DNA of 64,000 nucleotides from Portunus trituberculatus (taxonomy: Eukaryota; Arthropoda; Malacostraca; Decapoda; Portunidae): NCBI RefSeq assembly GCF_017591435.1, contig NC_059304.1:29651883-29715882 (forward strand), read 5' to 3'. Of this stretch, positions 20,034 through 30,569 are shown one piece after another. A model generated the notes under the pieces. The model was not told where the DNA came from. It ran no database searches and worked only from the letters and a program-made list of their open reading frames with translations. The position numbers and the translations under genes are program-made. Numbering within the stretch: the stretch's first letter is position 1; every line of letters begins with the position of its first letter.

Positions 20034-23000
20034 CGAGGTCACTGCTGACCACAGTGGTGGCCCCTCCAGAAACCAGAGTCGGGAATACCAACGCACTTGT
20101 TTCACCTACTTCGGGTTTCTTCGTCACAGACGTCTTATCCGGCCACAAATTTTTGGTGGACACGGGAGCTTTCCGTTCCCTTTTCCCAGCCACAGCAAAA
20201 GATAGATACAGCCCGTCCACACATCCATCAAACATCAAGCTCATCGCAGCCAACGGTACCACAATTCCAACCTACGGTACACGAACCATCCCTATCCAAG
20301 CAGCCGAATGCAGCTTTTCCTGGGATTTCATCATCGCCGACGTCAAGACACCTCTCCTGGGAGCAGATTTCCTAAGTCATTATGGACTGCTCGTCGACGT
20401 CACCAACCGTAAACTGCTGGATGTAGCAACCTTCCACTCAACACCCCTTGGCTGCCACCACTGGCACCCAGAAATCTGCTTGGTGAGGACGGATACACCC
20501 TATGACACGCTCAGCCAAGAATTTCCTGAAGTATTTCGACCAGAACTTCGTCAGAAGCCTGGCAACCCAGCAAAACATGGAATTTTCCACTGCATCAAGA
20601 CGACAGGTCCTCCCATTCACTCCAGGTTTAGATGCCTCTCTCCTGAGAAGCTTCAAGCAGCAAAGCAAGCTTACGCCGACATGGAACGAATGGGCATATG
20701 TCAGAGGTCGTCAAGTCCTTGGGCATCGCCTCTTCACCTCGTCAAGAAAGCCGATGGAACCTGGCGGCCCTGTGGCGACTACAGACACCTCAATCTCGTT
20801 ACGGAACCAGATCACTACCCCCTTCCCAACATGGCGGACCTTACTTCCAGTCTACATGGGGCCAAGATTTTCTCCAAGCTCGACCTCCTAAAAGGCTACT
20901 TCCAAGTTCCAGTTTCCCCAGAGGACATACCCAAGACTGCAGTCATCACACCTTTCGGGAATTTCACATTCAACTACTCCACCTTTGGACTCCAAAATTC
21001 AGGGGCTACCTTTCAATGCCTAATGGATGGCATCCTCGGTGACCTTCCATTCTGCGCCTGCTACGTGGATGACATCCTGGTCTTCTCCAAGAACACCGAG
21101 GAACACCTCCAGCATCTCCGGAGCGTTCTGCAACGACTCCAGGACAATGGCCTAGTGGTGCGTCAGGACAAATGCTGTTTTGGTGCTGCATCTGTGGAAT
21201 TCCTTGGCCATCAGATATCACCATCTGGAGTCTCCCCTCTCCCGTGCAAGGTGGATGCAGTTTCGAAATTTCCTTCTCCCACCACCATCAAAGGACTCCA
21301 AGAATTCGTAGGTATGGTCAACTACTACCACCGTTTCCTCCCGAAGATTGCCCAAATCATGGAACCGCTCTACAGTTCTCTAGCTGGCAAGCCGAAGAAG
21401 CTGGAATGGGGACCAAAACAGCAGAAAGCCTTGAGGCCACTAAGACCGCCCTCGCTGCAGCTACAACTCTCTCTTTCCTCTGCCCCGGGACTCCTCTCAC
21501 GCTCACCACGGACGCAAGTTCCGTCGCTGTTGGAGCAGTCATCGAGCAGACCATTAAGGGTACGACGCGACCGCTGGGATTCTTCAGTAGGAAACTAAGA
21601 CAAGCAGAAGCAAAATATAGTACTTTCGACCGAGAACTACTTGCTGTATACCTAGCTGTTCGTCACTTCAAACACCTCCTTGAAGGAAGCCCATTCACCA
21701 TCCGTACAGACCACCAGCCACTGGTTCACGCCTTCTCCAAACCGGGTGATGCTTGGTCTAACCGACAACAGCGGCAACTGTCCAGCATCGCCGAGTTCAA
21801 CTGCACCATCGCGTACACCCCCGGAAAGCTGAATCCAGTGGCAGATGCCCTCTCAAGAGTGGAGATAAACTCGGTCCACCTCGGAATTAACTACGATGAG
21901 ATAGCAACTGCCCAAGAGGACGACCCTGAGACTGCAGCCTACCGCACCGCCATAACCGGTCTCCAATGGAAGGACGTCAACTTCGGAGACAGGGGCCGCA
22001 CCATCCTCTGTGATGTCAGCACCGGTCGACCACGCCCTCTCATCCCGAAGCCCTTCCGCCGCCAAATCTTTGACATCATCCATGGGTTGTCGCATCCATC
22101 TGGACGGTCGAGCGCCCATCTGATAAAGGAAAAATTTGTCTGGCATAAAATGAATAAGGATATAAAGCAGTGGGCACGTTGCTGTTTCGCCTGCCAGACC
22201 AGCAAAGTCAGCCGCCACACTGAGTCGGGGACAGGAGAATTCCACCAGCCCAAACGTCGTTTTGGACATCTTCATGTCGATGTGGTTGGTCCCCTTCCAC
22301 CATCAGACGGAGCACAATACCTCTTCACCGCTACAGAACGCTCCACACGATGGCCTGAGGTAATCCCCATGAAAAACGCTACCGCTCAAGACTGCGCAGA
22401 AGCCCTCTTACATGGATGGATCAGCCGCTTTGGCGTTCCAGATGAGATCACTTCCGACCGGGGTCCTGTTTTCATCTCTCACTTGTGGACGTCCTTGGGA
22501 GAATTAATGGGGACAAACATCCATCACACCATGGCATACAACCCAGCAGCCAATGGTATGGTAGAGCAAACCCACCGCACCCTAAAGGCTGCGCTGATGG
22601 CACGATGTACTGGACCAAACTGGAGGGCCCAACTACCCTGGGTCCTCCTTGGGATCCGGACATCGCCCAAGGAGGGACTATGCGTCTCCCCTGCTGAGAT
22701 GGTGTTTGGAGAGCCCCTCGTTGTTCCAGGAGAGTTCTTTCCATCATTCTATACCACTGAAGATGGCAACTACCTCGCCAGACTACGCCAGGCGGTGGGG
22801 AAGTACCGGCCATGCGTCCAGACACACAAGAAGTTGCCCCCACGGCACCTCCCGAAGTCACTCAACGCCTGTAAGTTCGTCTTCGTGAGGAACGATGCTC
22901 ACAAGTCACCCCTCACCCGCCCCTACCTGGGACCCTATGCCGTCCTGGAGCGTAACTCCGAGGCATTTCGTCTCAGCATAGCCGGACGCAGCGACTGGGT

Positions 23001-23196
23001 GTCCATCGACCGTTTAAAGCCCGCCTACTTAGAGGAAGAGGAGTCTACGTCGACATCGCCCCTTGTTGATGGCCATACTTCTATGTCAGACCACTCATGT
23101 GCACCTCCTCCTACACCAGTCTCTGCAGATAGACCTCGCCTGGCCTCATCCCGCGAAGGACAGCTCATTCGACAGCCCGAGAAACTTGATCTTTAA
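20021..23196 (+). pseudogene. pol of G2 (protease, reverse transcriptase, RNase H, integrase) with one frameshift
   Basis: Domains in order: protease (VDTGA near 20156), reverse transcriptase (DGTWRPCGDYRHLN, FSKLDLLKGYFQVP, catalytic YVDD at 21062-21073) and RNase H (TTDASSVAVGAV, TFDRELLAVYLAVRHF, TDHQPL). Then comes integrase: an HHCC domain at about 22080-22200 with CFACQTSK, core residues in HVDVVGPL, TSDRGPVF and NGMVEQTHR, and a GPY/F-type C-terminal module near 22920-23040 ending in SIDRLKPAYL. One base is missing near 21431-21433, between reverse transcriptase and RNase H, and moves the frame. Otherwise both parts are open to the TAA at 23194. It is one step from coding, and a sequencing error cannot be excluded. 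Confidence 0.93.
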
Positions 23197-23212
23197 CCAG
23201 GCAGGGACTCTC

Positions 23213-23595
23213 TTGCGGGGGGAGTATTTGTAACGTTGCTTGAGTCACCCCTTCAATCAACACAATCTCCGAAGAGAACGGAGCAGATTGACGGTGACTA
23301 AAACAAACTTACAAAGATATTTTAATATTCTTTTTCTATGATTTTGTGATATGGCATTTGATCAAATATGAGTGTAGTATTATGTTTAACATTTATTGTA
23401 CAAGAAGACAAGTGTAATAATTGCCTGTTACTTTAAATACCACCATATGGTTGCATAGGATTTTTAGGTTTCGCATTTATTATCTTATAACTTTGTGTAT
23501 ATGTTCGAGGTGTCAATAAACTGCATCAGCTACTGGAAACAGCTTTCAACTCCTTACATCTCCATCCAAGTCCTGGCTAGACAGTGAACACTACA
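23213..23595 (+). repeat. Polypurine tract and 3' LTR of G2
   Basis: The tract GCGGGGGGAGTA ends a few bases before the LTR. The LTR is 367 bp (23229-23595), starts TGTAACG, ends CTACA and contains AATAAA at 23515-23520 as a likely polyadenylation signal. Confidence 0.9.
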
Positions 23596-23628
23596 GTTGG
23601 TGACCCCGGAGTGTTGCCTTGACGTGTG

Positions 23629-25110
23629 ATGGAGCAGTGCAGTGCATTCAGTGACTTATTGCGTGTGCTGCCCTTCAACTAAGATGTCGAGGCCTGGTTC
23701 CTGCACCTTGAGGCTGTGTGGTCCGGCATGGACCTCTCCGACCTGCAGTGATACCAGGCGGTTGTCCGGGCGCTCCCCTCAGAGCTTGTCACCCGCCTGC
23801 AGTGTCCTAACCAACCCGCCGGAGGCAGACAGGTATGCCTCCCTTAACACGTTACTTGCGGCTGGCACCGCGGCGAACTCTCCCTCACTGCGATTGAAAT
23901 AAATCGTTGTCACGTCAGTGTGGCTCCTGCCGGCAAAGTGAGAGGAGGTGAGTGAAGTCTGGGAGCACACATGAACGCACTGGCAACCTCAAATTGTTTG
24001 CCCACCGGTGGGTCACATCGCATACCGTGAAAAATCTATGATATTACTGCGATGCGACCCACCGGAGGACAAACATTTTTTTTCGATTTTCACAGTATCT
24101 ATACGTATTACAATACACTTTCCATTACTAACAATTTGTTTAAATATCTTTGCCTGTTTTGCAGACTTAGAAAATGCACCCTAAACAATTTTATGGTGGA
24201 CCTAGTTCAACAGAAGAAAGGGAAGATAGCCTTTCCTATCAGAAGCAGAAGGATCAAAGAGAGAATCTCAAAAGAGATGTGTAGGGTGTTATGAAATAAT
24301 ATCCACATATGAAAGAAGTAAAGTAGCATCAAAAAGAGCAAAAAAAGTATCTACTTTCTGCAGCTCGTGTGATGGCAAGCCTTACCTATGTCTGTCATGC
24401 TTTGAAACAAAACATTCAAAGTAAATAATGGAAACATGTAGCAGGTATTTTTTCAATAAATTTCTTTCTTGATTCATTACTTATGTTTATAAGATATGAA
24501 GTTATTGAGGATCACCAATGGTTCCTTTTGCTAAAGTTTGTCCAATTGATATGAAAATTATGAAAAGATCAATAATGAAAATTACTAAAGCTTGTCAAGG
24601 AAAGTCCAATCTGTTTCAATTATTTGTCATAGAAATGTTTTATGTTTTGAAGGGTTTTATTACATTTATTAGAAAAAATATGAAAACAGGATGATTTTTC
24701 ATTTAATAAAGAGAATTTATGCTCTCCTGAAGGAAAAAATGCATTATATTTCATGTATTAGGAAAATAGTATGAAAAAAACTTTTTTCATTTATTTTTTA
24801 TAATTGTAAAAATTAAATAAACTTCATATTACTTATCAATAAGTGTTTACTATGCCCTCCTACGCATACTGTTTATTGCAATTTTATTATATAATCCAAT
24901 TTCTGTTAATAGTAAGATAGAAACGTGATAGCTATGAAAACTGCTGTACAACCCACTGGTGGGTCGCATCGCAACAGTGGCCAAACGCTGGCGACCCACT
25001 GGTGGGTCGTATTGCAAGTAACGTGTTAAGTCAGCCATCATGGGGACCTGTGGTCGGTCCCGCAGGGCTGTTTCGCCACACTGGAGTCAGCTTAGTACAA
25101 CTGCCGCCGT
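23629..25110 (+). pseudogene. gag N-terminal part of G3, interrupted by PB-2
   Basis: The frame from ATG 23629 has stops at 23680 and 23749 but otherwise reads as a Gypsy gag N-terminus. At TTAA (23844-23847) it is interrupted by PB-2. When PB-2 and one TTAA are left out, the frame goes on without a shift into KSAIMG at 25026 and beyond. This matches the conserved gag pattern D-R-Y-x-x-L-K-x-A-I. It then fades into unreadable sequence. Confidence 0.75.
23848..25025 (+). mobile_element. piggyBac-like element PB-2 with transposase C-terminal remnant
   Basis: TTAA flanks both sides (23844-23847 and 25026-25029). The ends are the inverted repeat CACGTTACTTGC. Just inside, near-palindromic copies of ACCCACCGGTGGGTC recur at both ends (about 24001, 24056, 24953 and 24994) and may bind transposase. 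Around 24275-24423 a short frame ends in a cysteine-rich peptide (RCVGCYEI, FCSSCDGKPYLCLSCFETKH). Its C-x2-C pairs match the C-terminal zinc-binding domain of piggyBac transposases. The DDD catalytic core is absent. Confidence 0.85.
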
Positions 25111-25179
25111 CCCCCACCACGCTCCTTCACTCCCTCAGCGGCGCCCTTAGACAAACACCACAGTGAGGTGGAAGCCCAT

Positions 25180-25400
25180 CCTACATCCTCTTCCTCCTCC
25201 TCCTCCTCCTCATTGTTGTCCTCGTCGTCGTCATCTTCATCGTCGTCATTGTCAGGCAGCGGGCCCTCCAGACCTGACCTGTGCCCTGTCCGTCGGACCT
25301 TCTGTAGTAGTCGTCTGAGGGGTGATAGTGATGCCATCAGTCTTTCTCCGACGTCGCCGTCGTCGTCATCATCATCGTCGTCCAACAGAAACAGCATCCC
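25180..25400 (+). repeat. Trinucleotide-rich low-complexity tract (TCC/TCG/TCA)
   Basis: Two runs of serine-type triplets (about 25190-25255 and 25355-25385) lie in the decayed gag region of G3. Depending on frame they read as poly-Ser, poly-Asp/Glu or Arg/His runs, so the long open frames on both strands here are composition artefacts. Confidence 0.75.
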
Positions 25401-25779
25401 CAAGCCAGAGCTCCCAACACGGCTGCCCTCACGCCGCGTCGCCGCCAAAGCCACCCTCCTTTGCTGCCAGAAGCTCGGGGTCCAAGCCCCCACCAGCGGC
25501 AAGCACGGCTCCACAGCCCACCGCCACTACTCCCCCCAGGCCTGGTGCAGCCTCTCGTCCCCATCTCGTGCCCCCCGGCACGCCCCCACCCACCGCACAT
25601 GGCCGTGGCACCCTGGACAAGAACGCTGCGGGCGGCAAAGACGGCCGCTGCCCCAAAAGGAAGAACATCAGCCTGACGCACCCCCCTGGCTAGGCCCACC
25701 ACCACGGCTACCGTACCACACAGGCCCCCAGGCAGCCCCCGCACTCACCCCCACTCCCTGGTGAACAGTAACAAGGCCA

Positions 25780-26825
25780 CCTAAACCCCTCGACTGGGGG
25801 CAAGAGCCAGAGCACGCTTTTCAAGCCATCAAGAGCCGGCTCGTCTCCCTGACCCACCTTGCTTACACAGTCCCCCACACTCCCACGGTGCTCTTCACAG
25901 ATGTGTCTGCGGAAGCTGTAGGTGCAGTGCTGCAGCAGAAAGTTGCCGGGGAGCTCAGGCCGGTTGCCTTCTTTAGCAAGTGGCTGGAACCGGCTCAACA
26001 CTCCTACAGCACATTTGACATGGAGCTCTTGGCAGTGTACAAGGCAGTGCATCATTTCCGCCACTTCCTGGAGGGCCATGAGTTTCACGTGCTCACCGAC
26101 CACAAGCCGTTGACTCACACCATGACCCAAACAGGCGATAACTTCACCACCCCTGAGTGTGTAAGCAGCTCACCCTCATCTTTGAGTTAACCACGGACCT
26201 CAGGCACATTCACAGGGAAGAAAACACAGTGGCCGATGCTCTCTCCCGTGGCAACGCTCCTGCCTGCACAGTCGCTGCCCTGTTTAGTTCCCCACCTTTG
26301 GACTATGCAGAGGTAGCGGCAGCGCAAGAGAACGACCCGGGGATGCAGGCGCTGCTAGAGGGGCCCACGTCACTGCAGCTCATTCAGCAACAGCTCCCCA
26401 ACTCTCCAATGCAACTGTGGTGCGGTGTCGTGCGGGTAGGCACGCCCATATGTGCCGTGGCCATACCGCCAGCAGATCTTCCGCCACTACCACTCTCTTA
26501 ACCATCCTGGCATCTTGGGAATGCACTGCATCATCAGCAGGTGGGGGGGTGTGGCCAGGGATGAGAAAGGAAATTAAAGAATGGGTCCGCACCTGCCTTC
26601 CTTGCCAGGCTGCCAAGATTCACCGCCACACCCGCACACCACTCCAGGCCATCCCCACGCCCACAGAACGCTTCCACACCGTCCACGTAGATCTGGTTGG
26701 TCCCCTATCACCTTGCTGCAGCCACCGGTACCTCCTTACCTGTGTAGACCAGACCACACGCTGGGGTGCCACGATTCCGATGCCTGACAGCACGACGGAG
26801 TGTACAACCACCCACTTCCTCTCGG
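25780..26825 (+). pseudogene. RNase H and integrase remnant of G3
   Basis: One frame gives an RNase H domain (LFTDVSAEAVGAVL, STFDMELLAVYKAVHHF, LTDHKPL). After a frame change near 26155 come HREENTVADALSRG and the linker. Another change near 26500 leads to the integrase zinc-binding domain (YHSLNHPG, CLPCQAAKIHRH) and the first catalytic Asp region (HTVHVDLVGPL). It stops abruptly at about 26825 beside a 13-bp inverted repeat. It is not functional. Confidence 0.85.
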
Positions 26826-27568
26826 GTCAGAGTGGAAGACGTGAAAGGGACCACGACTTCCACTCTGACCAAATTTCATTCATCCCTTCTTAACTCTTAA
26901 ACATACAGCGGGATTCGCTGTATATTGCTATCTGACAACTCTGCAGCTCTAGTAGTCAAAGTAGATGATATGTTTCCTTAGTCAACGTTCGCCTGTGGCT
27001 AGTGTGCTTGAATTTGAATTTTCTTTCACCCCCCCTCACAGCCCCTTTTTGAGGATGTGTGAGCTTACCATTCTGCCCTGCCTTAGTGAGGAGGAATAAG
27101 TCAAATCAAGAAATCGCCGCATAGCTATCAGAATTGTTCAACATTGGACCAAAATTTATCGTGAGGAAGAGACGCTTCGCCACCACCTTACAAGCCTGAA
27201 GGGCGTAAGCACAGTGTGAGCCAGAGAACTCTGAACATTATTCAAAGACAGCTTGAGGCTAACCCTCGCATACACAGCAAGAAACTTAAGGCCAGGAATC
27301 CTGCTTTTCTTGGTGGGGTGAGTGAAAGGACTGTGCAGAGATAAGTGAAACACGATTTGGGATACCAGAGTTGTCGTGCAGTTTCAAAACTTGGCCTCAC
27401 ACATGGTTATCGTAACAGTAGGCTTGCATTTGTGTCTCAGCACAAAGATTGGGACTTAGATAAGTGGTGTAGGGTACTTTGGTCAGATGAGGCAAGCTTT
27501 CAGGTTACAGGCAACCAGAGAAACCGTGTGTACTGCAGACCCGGTAGTAACCATTACGATCCACACTA

Positions 27569-30196
27569 CAGTAAGATTGGTCATCTCGCGGTAAATTGGT
27601 ACTGGACTATCGGCCGTGAGATGAAAAATCGCGAGATGAGCGATATTGAAATACACGTAAATAGCATAATTGGTTCTTAGGTATGGTACATGATCATCCT
27701 ATAACTCAAAATAACCGTCCAAAAACACAAAATATTTTGCTGAAAATTGTTCACATAAACGAGGTTATGCATAATCTGTATGTTAATAAACAATATTAAA
27801 CACTTTTCAACATAATAATAAAGGTTAGAATATTTTTCTACTTACGTTACGAGAGTCTGTGACTGGCTTGAGTGGCCTGGCGTGGTAGTGGTGGGGAGCC
27901 GTGACTACTGGCTACTTGCTCCCTCCTCCACTGTTTGTGCATCACCCCCAGCACTGAGTGCAACCTCAGCTTCAAAGCCATCAAAATCCAGAGCGATGTC
28001 ATCTTCCTGTAAAAGGCCCAGCAGGTCGTCGACATCCTCTTCATTTTCACCTGGTTCAGCTGTTACGTTAGCCAGAGCATTGACAGCCTGTGATTGACTG
28101 AAGTATCCTGTGATCAGTGACTGGTGGCGAGCATTAACAGGAGACATGTAGAGGTCTTTATAAATGTTCATCACTTGATCAAGAGATGGCTGTAATATGC
28201 TGCGTGGATATGGGCGCCTGTCATATTCTTCCAGTTGTTCAGTCAGCCGTGAGAAGGTGGTGAGAATCTCCGTCAGTTGCCCAGTTGTCGGTTTGCCTGG
28301 CTGAACATTTTGCTCCTGCTGTCCATCCTCTTCAGGATCTTCTTGAGCTTCATCTTCCTCAAGCATCTCCTCAATAGTAGCCTCCTCTTGATGGATACCA
28401 ATAATTTCTTGCAAGTCACTGGCCTCCACAGCCGAAAAGCCAGGTGCAGGGATCAGACGTGCAGCTTCTACAGTCTGCGAGAGTGTGGTGGCTTCCTGCT
28501 GGCGCTCACGCACAGCTGTTCCGACCTCACCTAACAAAAACTTCCAAGAGTGTAACACTGTAGCTTTGTTTATTTTCTGCCAGGCCTTCACAATGCAGTC
28601 AACAGCATCCTTAATATTGTAGTTTTTCCAAAACTGGTTCACAGTTAACACTTCTCGGGTCTGAGATGGTGGTGGGTCTAAACTGGTGCTGGCGATCGGT
28701 TCATCGGGCTCATCCTGGTCACGTACACTTAGCTCAACCTGAATCCTCTCTAGTTCTTGCAGCGAGTCAGTCTTGACACGCATGTCATCATAGAGAGACT
28801 GATAATAAAAGAGCTTGACGTTGCAGATGAACTCTTTATCAAGCGGCTGTAAAAGTGATGTTGTATTAGGCGGGAGGAAAATAACTTCTACATTAGGATG
28901 ACGCCCTATTAGGAATTTACCATGCCCCGGAGCATTATCCATACATAGCAGCACCTTGAAATCTAAATTCTTCCTCTTCCAATAACTCTGGGCATCAGGG
29001 ACAAAATGATTGTCAAACCAGTCAGTGCACAGTGCCGACGTGACCCAAGCCTTCTTATTACTGGCCCAATAAACATTAAGCTGGTTCATATTGCAATTCC
29101 TGTATGCTCTAGGCTTGGCAGAGCGATAGATGACTTGGGGCTTCATCAAACAGTCGCCACTTGCATTAGCTGTGAATAAAACAGTAATGCGGTCCTTGGA
29201 ACGCTTCACACCCCTAGCTTGTCTTTCATTCTTGGCGATGAGGGTTGATTTTGGTGCCCGCTTCCACTAAATCCCAGTTTCATCACAGTTAAAAATCTGG
29301 TCACGGCTGTAACCGCCTTCAGTCACAAGACATTGAAAAATCTCTGGGTAAGTTCTGGCTGCTTCCTCATCTGCTGATCTGCTTTCACCATGCTTCAGGG
29401 CATACTTAACTTCATATCTTTTCTTAAATGCTGCTAGCCAGCCTACAGAAGCCACAAAATAGGGTGGAGGGTTAACATTTTTCTTACGGCACACTGAATC
29501 AAAGTACAGCCGTGCTTGTGATCTTATTGCAGGGCCAGAAAGATCAGCCTTCTCTCGATCCCTTCTGATTACCCATTCATTTAGGTAATGTTCCATGATT
29601 GCAAGCAATCTGTTGCGCTGTGAAGTATCAGCCAGTGTGCGTGCTGAGGGAAACCGAGAAAACACCTTCACGGAAGCAGCCAAGTTTTCTTTATTTTTGC
29701 GCACTGATCGTACTGTTGATTCAGGACAGTTAAACTTACGCATTATGTCACATGTTCTTGCACCATTGTTCATCATCTGAACCATTTCTTTCTTTTCCTG
29801 GAGAGTATATTTTCTGAGCTTCACTCCCTTTCGATATTCACGCTTCTCACGTCCACCACGTTTTTCACCAGAGTTTCCACCACGATTTCCCCCAATACCA
29901 CTCACAGAACTCATGCTCCTTGTTATTTCAAGTTATTGTACTGCCACTAGAATGTTTTCACTTTAACAACAAAAGTAAATATGCACCACAACACAACAAA
30001 ATCGCAAAATTGTTGTTGACCCAGCTTCTGCCCTGATGTGACCGACCTAAGCCAACCATTAAACTGGTGCGCCAACCTATGCACATGCGCGAGATGTTCA
30101 TTTACCACCGCTAGATGGCAGAAGGCGGGAAATTTGAAATAGGCGCGAGATGCTAAATTCGCAAGACTATATTACGCGAGATGACCGTTCATACTG
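27569..30196 (-). mobile_element. Tg-10, nearly intact autonomous Tigger element
   Basis: The 2628-bp element is flanked by TA (27567-27568 and 30197-30198) and has inverted ends sharing CAGTA and GGTCATCTCGCG. Further CGCGAGATG-type motifs occur inside both ends. It carries one long transposase gene on the minus strand. It sits inside Tc1-2 and must be younger than it. Confidence 0.93.
27905..29914 (-). pseudogene. Tigger/Jerky-type transposase with a single in-frame stop
   Basis: From ATG at 29914 to the stop at 27905 there are 670 codons in one frame, interrupted only by TAG at 29267-29269 (codon 216). The N-terminus has a basic Gly/Arg-rich tail and a CENP-B-type helix-turn-helix (KLRKYTLQEKKEMVQMM, STVRSVRKNKE). 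A second, Tc5-type DNA-binding domain follows (about residues 90-170, RSQARLYFDSV). The DDE core has Asp211 (FNCDETG), Asp326 (LLCMDNAPGH) and Asp359 (LPPNTTSLLQPLD), 32 residues apart, the DDD pattern of pogo/Tigger. The C-terminus is long and acidic. The stop falls four codons after the first catalytic Asp, at a site where the family has an aromatic residue before Trp. Read-through, polymorphism or sequencing error would restore a full protein. Confidence 0.92.
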
Positions 30197-30569
30197 TACA
30201 CAACACACACAGTAAAACACGCAGCTTCTTTGATGGTGTGGGGTTGTTTTTCTTACTATGGTCTTGGAAAATAACTACTTTGAGCTAATTCTGGACGAGG
30301 TAGATGAGTGTATGAAAAAGTGCAATGCTGATACCTTCATGCAAGATGGTGCAATGTGCCATACGGCAAAGTTAATTGTTGACTGGTCTGATTTCTGCAA
30401 TGTCAGCTTTTTAAAACCTTTGCCTGCAAATTCGCCAGACCTTAACCCTATAGAAAATCTCTGGGTGTACATAAAACTGAAGCTAAAGGAGAGAGATACC
30501 TCTTTCCTCCCACATCTTCAAGCCACTATTCAGGACATATGGGACAATATTGACGCTCAGTATCTCCAC

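Larger units (their letters stand above)
19286..23595 (+). mobile_element. Ty3/Gypsy LTR retrotransposon G2 with deleted 5' part
   Basis: The left end is a truncated LTR (19286-19506) that breaks off into the middle of gag. This removes the rest of the LTR, the primer binding site and the gag N-terminus. Gag end, protease, reverse transcriptase, RNase H, integrase, purine tract and full 3' LTR follow in canonical order. Over the roughly 220 bp they share, the two LTR copies differ at one position that I could see, so the element is young. There is no target duplication, because DNA after the 3' LTR continues as the leader of a further element (see 23597). Confidence 0.9.
23597..26825 (+). mobile_element. 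Gypsy element G3, decayed, sharing the LTR of G2 on its left
   Basis: Directly after the LTR at 23595 comes TGGTGACCCCGGAGTG, a plausible primer binding site. At 23629 a gag start follows, with two in-frame stops (EAWFLHLEAVWSGM, then RYASLKSAIM across the piggyBac insertion). Serine-rich low-complexity sequence comes next. RNase H and integrase remnants follow to 26825, where the element is cut off. Reverse transcriptase and most of the integrase core are missing. The RNase H differs clearly from that of G2, so the pol part may belong to a different family. Confidence 0.7.

Noticed and set aside
21853..22275. 140-codon minus-strand frames within the Gypsy pol gene
   Set aside because: They are shadows of the RNase H and integrase coding sequence.
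25092..25764. Overlapping long open frames on both strands, some Ser- or Pro-rich
   Set aside because: The region is a GC-rich trinucleotide-repeat tract in decayed gag. Frames open on both strands reflect composition, not genes.
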